Source: CAVTUU01 sp045804965 (GTDB taxonomy: Bacteria > Chloroflexota > Chloroflexia > Thermomicrobiales > UBA6265). Taken from it: DNA of 16,806 nt. A program made the translations under genes and the position numbers. Shown piece by piece: positions 6,438 through 11,417 of the stretch. Where the stretch lies: NCBI GenBank assembly GCA_045804965.1, contig JBJMMD010000056.1, forward strand, positions 1-16,806. The letters are read 5' to 3'. The notes beneath the pieces were generated by a model, which was not told the origin of the DNA, ran no database searches, and was given only the letters and a program-made list of their open reading frames with translations. Positions within the stretch are counted from its first letter, which is position 1. Every line of letters starts with the position of its first letter.

Positions 6438-6755
6438 ATGGCGTGGGAGACGCGTCAGCGCGGCGGGCATTACTACACGCGCAGCCGTAAAGTCGGTGGC
6501 CGGGTCGTCCGTGAGTACATCGGGGCTGGACTCGCAGGCGAACGAGCCGCCGCTGAGGATGCAACGCGACGTGCCCAACATGCGGCGGCGGCCAAGAACC
6601 GGCGAGCCGAACAAGAGCGTCTGACTGACCTCGGCGCCACGCTCACCGCATTCGATGTCGTCACTGAGACGTTGGCGCAGGCGGCGCTCATGATCGCTGG
6701 CTATCACCGGCATCATCGCGGCCCATGGAGGAAACGACGTGATCGCCAAGATTGA
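6438..6755 (+). CDS. Conserved-type island protein 'MAWE...', 105 aa
   Basis: GGAGG at 6422-6426 precedes the ATG at 6438 by 11 bases; an in-frame ATG at 6396 is not supported. The N-terminus (MAWETRQRGGHYYTRSRKVG, then GRVVREYIGAG) is a compact basic beta-hairpin-like motif that I recall from many small proteins in Chloroflexota and planctomycetes. A long Ala/Arg/Glu helix follows (residues about 35-70), then a hydrophobic helix and a basic end (HHRGPWRKRRDRQD). Function is unknown; the basic ends suggest nucleic-acid binding. It overlaps the next gene by 17 bases, and I recall these two families occurring together, so they are probably a functional pair. Confidence 0.7.
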   Translation: MAWETRQRGGHYYTRSRKVGGRVVREYIGAGLAGERAAAEDATRRAQHAAAAKNRRAEQERLTDLGATLTAFDVVTETLAQAALMIAGYHRHHRGPWRKRRDRQD

Positions 6756-7266
6756 TGATGCGCTGCATGCTGCCGCTAGCCAGGCGACCGCGTTGCTGCC
6801 GCTCGCCAACGCCGGCAACGCGCGGGCGCTGACTGAATTGCGCCACATTCTCGACGGACACCCCGAGTTATGGACGTCCGTGGGCAATCTGGCGGCGCAG
6901 GCCGAACTCTCGCTGCTCCAGGTCGCCGCCGGTGAGAACGACGTGGTCCGGGAGGCGATCAGTCGGAAACTCTCGCAGTTGCGGCGAGACCTGGCAGGGC
7001 CAGAGCCATTCGCCCTGGAACGGCTCCTCGTCGACCGAGTAGTTGCGGGTTGGTTTGCGCTGACGTACGCCGAGACGCAGTACCACCAGCGCCTGCGGAA
7101 TGGTCTGGATTGGGCCGAAAGCGAAAACCACCAGCGCCAAATTGACCGCGCCCAACGGCGGTACTTGGCCGCGATCCGGACGCTGGCGACGGTTCGTCGA
7201 CTTCTGGTGCCAACGCTGCAGGTGAACATCGCCGAGGAGATCAAGCAGCTCAACGTAGCAAGGTAG
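6739..7266 (+). CDS. Conserved-type island protein ending in 'LATVRRLL..VNIAE', 175 aa
   Basis: The GTG start has GGAGG with 7-base spacing, inside the end of the upstream gene. The protein is almost entirely helical. A short N-terminal helix with ALLPLANAGN is followed by LRHILDGHPELW, a central segment with LVDRVVAGWFALTYAETQYH, and a C-terminal helix IDRAQRRYLAAIRTLATVRR leading to LVPTLQVNIAEEIKQLNVA. This C-terminal signature is one I recall from phage- or plasmid-associated hypotheticals; no biochemical function is known to me. It has no cysteine and no catalytic-looking cluster. It is the last plus-strand gene of the island. Confidence 0.75.
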   Translation: MIAKIDDALHAAASQATALLPLANAGNARALTELRHILDGHPELWTSVGNLAAQAELSLLQVAAGENDVVREAISRKLSQLRRDLAGPEPFALERLLVDRVVAGWFALTYAETQYHQRLRNGLDWAESENHQRQIDRAQRRYLAAIRTLATVRRLLVPTLQVNIAEEIKQLNVAR

Positions 7267-7276
7267 GATCGTAGCC

Positions 7277-7930
7277 TCAGGTTGCGAGTTGCCGCGTGTG
7301 CCAATCGCTTGAGGCAAGATCAACGCATTGAGGGCTATATCGCACCCCGGGTTTCCATGCCCGCCTTCCTCGCCTCGGGCTTGCCCAGGCTGCGTAGTCG
7401 CCCATCTTGATGGTGTGGCGTCCCGCTCTCCAAGCCTGTCCTAGGGGCGGCCTCTCGTCAGCCGGGTTCGCCAGCCGAACTTGATGTCGTGGATGTGGAA
7501 TTTTTGCACCATTCTTCACCATCGCCGCATACCCGCGCGAAACACTCATGAATTCGGCAATCTCTCGACGATTGAAATCGATAAGAAGTGGAAGCACTGC
7601 TTCACGGTACTCCCCTTCGGTAATTGACGAACTGTTTTCCGCGTGCCAATCAGCATTGAGCTGCAACTGCTCCGCGATTGATGCACTCCGCCGCTCAGTC
7701 GCTGCCCCGCCGTGCGCGGGGTCGTGTCCGGCCGCCCGCATCGCCGCTTTGACGGCTAACGCTTTCTCGATATTGCTGCGATCTTTGTCTGTGCGATAAA
7801 GCGTGTAGCAGGTCGAACACCACGTCTTGTTCGAGTCCTTCAGTGTCATTCCGCATCCCCGACGCCCCGACGAAGGAATGAGCGCAACGTTGCCTCGCTG
7901 ACTTGGCACGCAACGTGCATTCCGCGGCAC
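7277..7930 (-). CDS. Zinc-ribbon/helix-turn-helix protein of unknown role
   Basis: Residues about 23-41 look like a zinc ribbon (RRGCGMTL..., then WCSTCY), but the first cysteine of the expected CxxC is Arg23 (codon CGT, one change from TGT), leaving Cys26, Cys38 and Cys41. Then come a helical segment, the phrase AAGHDPAHGG (67-75), and a helix-turn-helix-like block YREAVLPLL..FNRREIAEFMSVSRGYAAMVKNG ending in KIPHPRH (144-149). I recall this order (ribbon, 'DPAHGG', 'S..Y...I..G...PHPRHW') from a family common in actinobacteria and Chloroflexota, of unknown function. The last 65 residues after PHPRH match nothing I know and may be read-through after a frameshift. Start is uncertain: GTG 7930 is used, and a GTG at 7909 is also possible. 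It faces the island tail to tail. Confidence 0.55.
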   Translation of the reverse strand: MPRNARCVPSQRGNVALIPSSGRRGCGMTLKDSNKTWCSTCYTLYRTDKDRSNIEKALAVKAAMRAAGHDPAHGGAATERRSASIAEQLQLNADWHAENSSSITEGEYREAVLPLLIDFNRREIAEFMSVSRGYAAMVKNGAKIPHPRHQVRLANPADERPPLGQAWRAGRHTIKMGDYAAWASPRRGRRAWKPGVRYSPQCVDLASSDWHTRQLAT

Positions 7931-7991
7931 TGGAGAACCGGCGGGTCGGGCCGCGAGCGCGGCCGACGCGAACCGCTCGTTCGACCTCTAC

Positions 7992-8804
7992 ATGACCCGA
8001 AAATTGGTAGGCCGCAACCTCCCGCCGGTCCCGCGCCTGTCGGCAGAATGGCTGGGTGCGACCGGTTTTGTCGTGGTCGCGCTTGCGCTGCTTATTGGTG
8101 CATTGGCGATCACCCTTGGGAGCGGCGCCGGCGTGCAATCCGAGATTGCGACTCGCCGTCCCAACAGCCAGGCCGCTCCCAATGCGGAATTGGCTTTGCT
8201 TTCGTCCAAGCCGACGCCAACGGCGCGCGTGATCGCATCTCCGGTCCCGAAGCGGTCCAACCCGACGCTAACGGATAAGCCGCTTCCGAGGCTGACAGAC
8301 ACACCCTCTCCTGTGCCCACGACCACCGTCGCGGAGAAGCCGCAGGGACACAATAAGCCGTTCGTCGTCCGGTTTGGCGCGGCCGACTGGCAAGGTGGGT
8401 ACTTTGGCGGAGACGCTGAGTGGTATGGCCGGGCTTGGACGGCGGTCTATCGCGCCAACAGCGCAAATTCGCGTGCGAGTCTCCTTGTACAGCTTCCCGC
8501 TCTACCTCGGGCACCAGCCACGCTCACAGTGAGCGGTGTCGACGACGAGTGGCCTGGCAACAATCCGATTTCGATCACAGTGAATGGGGTTGAGATCTTC
8601 TCGGGTCCCAGTCCGTTCGCGAGCTGGGACGGCGGTGGGCCGCACGAGGGCTCTGTGTGGACCCAGGTTGCGTTCGCAGTACCAACTGGCCTCCTTCACG
8701 CGGGAGCCAATGAGATCGCCTTGGAGAACCTGTCGCAGGCGGCGAATGTTAGATCCTCGCCGTATGTGTTAGTGAGCGACGCGGTCCTGGTCATTGATCG
8801 GTAA
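7992..8804 (+). CDS. Membrane-anchored extracellular beta-sandwich protein, 270 aa
   Basis: After 20 residues there is a single membrane helix (about 22-46, FVVVALALLIGALAITLG) with a basic N-terminal side, placing the rest outside the cell. Residues about 65-115 are a Pro/Thr/Ser-rich linker. The C-terminal domain (about 120-270) starts VVRFGAADWQGGYFGGDAEW and alternates strands with Gly/Asn turns; SASLLVQLP, TLTVSGVDDEW and ISITVNGVEIF-like stretches resemble carbohydrate-binding-module or galactose-binding folds. No catalytic residues are obvious, so glycan or surface binding is the better guess. The ATG lacks a clear ribosome site, so the start could differ slightly. It is convergent with the minus-strand small-protein cluster. 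Confidence 0.75.
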   Translation: MTRKLVGRNLPPVPRLSAEWLGATGFVVVALALLIGALAITLGSGAGVQSEIATRRPNSQAAPNAELALLSSKPTPTARVIASPVPKRSNPTLTDKPLPRLTDTPSPVPTTTVAEKPQGHNKPFVVRFGAADWQGGYFGGDAEWYGRAWTAVYRANSANSRASLLVQLPALPRAPATLTVSGVDDEWPGNNPISITVNGVEIFSGPSPFASWDGGGPHEGSVWTQVAFAVPTGLLHAGANEIALENLSQAANVRSSPYVLVSDAVLVIDR

Positions 8805-8828
8805 CGATTGATCATGCCCAGGCGTGCA

Positions 8829-8858
8829 AACGGCCCCGCGCCGACGCCCGAGGCCGTT
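8829..8858. terminator. Stem-loop between convergent genes
   Basis: AACGGCC (8829-8835) pairs perfectly with GGCCGTT (8852-8858) around a 16-base GC-rich loop, 24 bases after the plus-strand stop and 17 bases past the end of the minus-strand 19-codon frame. The location suits a bidirectional transcription stop, but neither side has a T-run, so it is weak as an intrinsic terminator. Confidence 0.3.
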
Positions 8859-8875
8859 GCCGTGGTTGCGGTACC

Positions 8876-8935
8876 CTACTCGCCGTAGTCGCGTTCGATC
8901 GGCTCGCCGCGCTCTTCGTCTGGGTAGTAGCTCAT
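8876..8935 (-). CDS. Possible 19-aa acidic peptide
   Basis: The frame begins two bases after the stop codon of the 106-aa membrane protein and encodes MSYYPDEERGEPIERDYGE, a hydrophilic acidic peptide with a symmetrical look. Tight spacing suggests coupling. No separate ribosome site is clear. It may be a real small protein of the cluster or the relic of a longer tail of the upstream protein. Confidence 0.3.
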   Translation of the reverse strand: MSYYPDEERGEPIERDYGE

Positions 8936-8937
8936 GG

Positions 8938-9258
8938 CTATCTAACCGCCTTGTAGATGAAGCGGCCAGTATGGTAGAAGCCGCCAATGACGAAGAGGTC
9001 GATCAAGAGGAAGCCGAGCCCGCCAACGAGATCGAAGAACCGCGGGTTGCCGAGCGGGAGCACAAGGACAAACCAGGCGACAAGCAGCGCGATTCCGGTG
9101 TAGAGACATTTAAGGGTGCGGTTCAGCTCCTTCTCTTTGCGCGCGATGGGCATGGGATCAGAGATGAGGCTCCGCTGCACGGTTTCGTCCTTCTGTGTCT
9201 GTGCCAGCATCGCGAGCGCAGCGTGCGCGTGCGGCATGAGCCATAGGTTTGAGGTCAT
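8938..9258 (-). CDS. Small membrane protein with two predicted helices, about 106 aa
   Basis: The first 45 residues are soluble and include AMLAQTQKDETVQRSL and a basic stretch ARKEKELNRTLK. Two membrane helices follow: CLYTGIALLVAWFVLVLPLG (about 51-70) and LVGGLGFLLIDLFVIGGFY (about 77-95), with a short basic C-terminus (HTGRFIYKAVR). Both ends are therefore predicted inside. No family is recognised. The ATG at 9258 has no convincing ribosome site; an ATG at 9237 (MPHAHAALAML) is equally possible. It lies downstream of the frameshifted two-helix gene at 9361-9551 and upstream of the 19-aa frame, all on one strand. Confidence 0.6.
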   Translation of the reverse strand: MTSNLWLMPHAHAALAMLAQTQKDETVQRSLISDPMPIARKEKELNRTLKCLYTGIALLVAWFVLVLPLGNPRFFDLVGGLGFLLIDLFVIGGFYHTGRFIYKAVR

Positions 9259-9360
9259 ACAACGCCCAAGCCAACGGCCCCGAGCGTGCTGTCCGCGGCC
9301 GTCACCCGCACCCCAGCGCGTGACCGCTTAACCCCAGGGGTGGGTCAGGTTGGGCTGCGG

Positions 9361-9551
9361 CTAACTCGGGTCGAAGGTGCTGAGGAACCAGACCTTCACC
9401 GCCGTCACCAGCAGGAGGCCGAGGGCCCCGACCACCGTGGGCGCGAGGCCAACCGGGCGGGGGGCGGCGCGGTGCCGGGTGAGGACCACGCCGGCGGCCG
9501 TCAGCGCGAGCGGGGGAGGAAGGGCAGCCCGAAGGCCACGACCGTTGGCAT
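9361..9551 (-). pseudogene. Frameshifted small two-helix membrane protein
   Basis: From the ATG at 9551 the frame reads MPTVVAFGLPFLP and then soon meets a stop. Shifting phase within the C-rich run near 9505-9515 continues it as PLALTAAGVVLTRHRAAPRP and then PTVVGALGLLLVTAVKVWFL, ending at a stop at 9361-9363. Joined, this is a coherent protein of about 62 residues with two membrane helices split by a basic loop, so one base was probably gained or two lost. In the downstream phase the frame extends back through an in-frame TAG (9556-9558) to an ATG at 9645, which is a less attractive alternative. A sequence error in the C-run is possible. Confidence 0.45.
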
Positions 9552-9910
9552 CGGGCTACGACCCCGCTTCGGTTTGGCCGTTGATCCCCCATCGGGCGGC
9601 GGCGAGCATGCGGGCACGGAAGATGTTGGCAGCATGGTTCGTCATGGGCGGCATCATAGCAAACGGCCCGTTGCACGCGACGTGCGAGAACGGGCGAACC
9701 ATCGATGCCGCTCGGGGGGCGACGAGATAAGGGAGTACGCAATGCTCCGGTGTTTCGATAGGTTAGCTCCGGTATCCAACGATCTCCACACCGCGGTGCT
9801 GTCAGGATCGTAATGAGAAGGGCTGAGATCGTGCGCCCGCTTCGTCGACCGCATTGCGACATTGAACCTGCGGTGGTAGCGGTCCTACTGCGCAAATCGG
9901 CTGGAGTCGC
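9552..9910. other. Gap without a supported gene
   Basis: Long frames exist on both strands here (9286-9813 plus, 9302-9895 minus) but they have the Arg/Pro/Gly composition of GC-rich shadow frames, no ribosome sites and no family resemblance. A 29-codon minus frame (9556-9645) is noted under the neighbouring pseudogene. Otherwise I see nothing. Confidence 0.4.
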
Positions 9911-9938
9911 TTGACAGGCAGTACTTTCGGCCTATACT
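9911..9938 (+). promoter_or_regulatory. Near-consensus sigma-70 promoter
   Basis: TTGACA (9911-9916, perfect -35) is followed after 16 bases by TATACT (9933-9938, five of six to the -10 consensus). Transcription would start near 9945 and run through the truncated Tat fragment (10097) into the cysteine-rich gene (10305), giving a long leader. It is the best vegetative promoter I find in the window. Confidence 0.65.
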
Positions 9939-10096
9939 GGGGTCACCTCAGACAGCGATCAACCGGCGCCATTTCGTTTGGATCGCCCATGCGCCGGATG
10001 ACGGGACTGGCGCACCCGGCCTGGGCCTTGTTATTGCTTGGCGCAGCGTGCGCCTTGCCAGGTGTCCTTGCCGCACCCGCGTTCTGGTGTCTTCTC

Positions 10097-10285
10097 ATGG
10101 ACAGTTCGCGGTTCGATCAGATCACGCGGGGCATGGCAACGGGCTCATCCCGCCGCGCTCTGCTCAAAGGCCTAGCCGGCGGCCTGTTAGCGGACGCCTC
10201 GGGATGGAGCGAGGTCGTCCCAGTTAGCGACGATATCGTCGCACTGTGTCGCCTTGTTCCGAGGAATGCCTCAACAACAATGTGA
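10097..10285 (+). pseudogene. Truncated Tat-signal paralogue of the cysteine-rich protein
   Basis: The frame from ATG 10097 begins MDSSRFDQITRGMATGSSRR and continues ALLKGLAGGLLAD. This matches the start of the intact gene 208 bases downstream (MDGQRFDELARSLATRTGRR, then PFVKSLAGALVG) position for position. SSRRALLK is a good twin-arginine motif. After the signal the sequence departs and ends after 62 residues with one cysteine, so the mature cysteine-rich domain is missing. There is no clear ribosome site. The open frame extends upstream to an ATG at 9989 with a hydrophobic stretch (WALLLLGAACALPGVLAAPA), which would be an odd double signal. The best reading is a decayed tandem duplicate, although a short translated leader is possible. 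Confidence 0.5.
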
Positions 10286-10304
10286 GGTCGAAGGGAGCAA
10301 CTTC

Positions 10305-11159
10305 ATGGATGGGCAGCGGTTCGACGAACTGGCACGATCGCTGGCAACGCGTACCGGCCGGCGCCCGTTCGTCAAGAGCCTTGCAGGGGCGTTGGTCGGA
10401 TCATTCCTCGTCGGACTCCGCGCCAAAGGCACCGACGCGCGGGTTCAATCCATCGGTGGGCCAAAGTGCGCCCCGGCCGATGCGGCCTGTGGCGCGGGTC
10501 GCGCGTGCTGCGGAGCCCTGACCTGCGCAGGTGGCGTCTGCTGCCCCGGACCGCGCGTCTGCACGGATCCCGGCACCGGGGCCGGCCTCTGCTGCGCCTC
10601 CGGCGAGCAATGCACGGCGGCCGGCTGCTGCCCCGCGGCGCGAGCCTGCGGCGACACCTGCCTGCCGGAACCGTGCGACGAGGCCGCCTGCCTGGAGTGC
10701 AACCCTGAGACCGACTCGTGCGCCTCGACCTGCGCCAGCGGCGAGACCTGCTCCGCAGGGTCCTGCGTGGCCGGCTGCCCGGCCAACACCGTCCCCTGCG
10801 GCGCCAGCTGCTGCGCCGACTGCTTCGGCCAACGGGATCCGGACACTGGGGCCGAAACGCCGGTCTGCTGCCCGCCGCAGCTTGTCTGCGCCGGCGCGAC
10901 GGCAGCGGCGAGCGACGACCAGTGCTGCTACGAGGACGAGGTTTGCTTCGCCCCGAACTCGCCCTGCTGCCGATCCAACCAGGACGGCACCTGCACTGTC
11001 CAGTCCAATTGCTTCGGCTGCTGCCGGACCTGCGGCACCGATGGCTCTGGCAACACCATCTGCTGCGACCAGACGGAACAGTGCGTCACCGACCCCGCCA
11101 CGGGCGCGAAGACGTGCGAGTTCCTCAACACCGCTCGACTCAACAGGTTCCGCTTTTGA
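10305..11159 (+). CDS. Tat-exported cysteine-rich protein, 284 aa
   Basis: GGGAG precedes the ATG at 10305. The N-terminus is a twin-arginine signal: a polar region, TGRRPFVK (RR at 19-20), and a hydrophobic stretch SLAGALVGSFLVG, so the protein should be exported folded. The mature part has 44 cysteines in about 240 residues, many in CC pairs with repeating phrases such as VCCPGPRVC, LCCASGEQC, GCCPAARAC, CCPPQLVC, ICCDQTEQC, resembling granulin-like or small knottin modules in tandem. The even count fits full disulfide pairing. I recall proteins with the same 'MDxxRFDxxAR..AT' start in Thermomicrobia; their function is unknown to me. Export of a heavily disulfide-bonded protein by Tat implies oxidation or metal loading before or after export. 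The gene ends 258 bases before the convergent cyclase gene. Confidence 0.8.
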   Translation: MDGQRFDELARSLATRTGRRPFVKSLAGALVGSFLVGLRAKGTDARVQSIGGPKCAPADAACGAGRACCGALTCAGGVCCPGPRVCTDPGTGAGLCCASGEQCTAAGCCPAARACGDTCLPEPCDEAACLECNPETDSCASTCASGETCSAGSCVAGCPANTVPCGASCCADCFGQRDPDTGAETPVCCPPQLVCAGATAAASDDQCCYEDEVCFAPNSPCCRSNQDGTCTVQSNCFGCCRTCGTDGSGNTICCDQTEQCVTDPATGAKTCEFLNTARLNRFRF

Positions 11160-11417
11160 CCGCTCGACAAGGGCAACGCTGTAACCTGTATGGCTCGCCA
11201 GGCAACCAATGGGAGCATTGCTAGGCGGCGCGGAGGAGACTCGTTCGACAGAACTGCTTCCGTCTGCCCCACGTGCGGATTTCAGGGGCGCCCGACGCGT
11301 CCCCGCCCGTTGCCTGGTGCGAGACGTCCGGGCCCGTCGATGGGCACCGGCAACGAACGGACGGCAATGGCCCAACGGAGGCCGGTGCTCATCGACGGTT
11401 CGTCGGACCTCCCCTGT

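Larger units (their letters stand above)
2041..7266 (+). mobile_element. Putative integrated replication module (plasmid- or satellite-like)
   Basis: About ten closely spaced plus-strand genes form a unit. In order they are a small HTH protein, an HTH-tailed protein, an RHH-like protein, a tiny ORF, a small beta-rich protein, a primase-polymerase/DUF3987 protein, a small hypothetical with repeats, a zinc ribbon, and two hypotheticals. Junctions at 3182, 3669, 5876 and 6293 are 4-base start/stop overlaps. Primase-polymerase fused to DUF3987 is typical of mobile replicons. No integrase, relaxase, terminase or structural gene is seen, so the element is partial, mobilised in trans, or integrated by a gene outside this window. 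Boundaries are estimated from gene content. A shared 10-mer (GGCTATATCG at 2032-2041 and 7333-7342) is a weak candidate for the ends. Confidence 0.55.

Noticed and set aside
9286..9895. Long overlapping frames on both strands
   Set aside because: Their composition is that of GC-rich shadow frames; the only coherent protein here is the frameshifted two-helix one at 9361-9551.
9911..10096. Upstream extension of the Tat fragment to a TTG at 9911
   Set aside because: The TTG is the first part of the -35 box, upstream of the predicted transcription start, so it cannot be the start codon of a transcript from that promoter.
10401..11375. 324-codon minus-strand frame opposite the cysteine-rich gene
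   Set aside because: Its Ala/Gly/Arg repeats are the complement of regularly spaced cysteine codons; no independent signal supports it.
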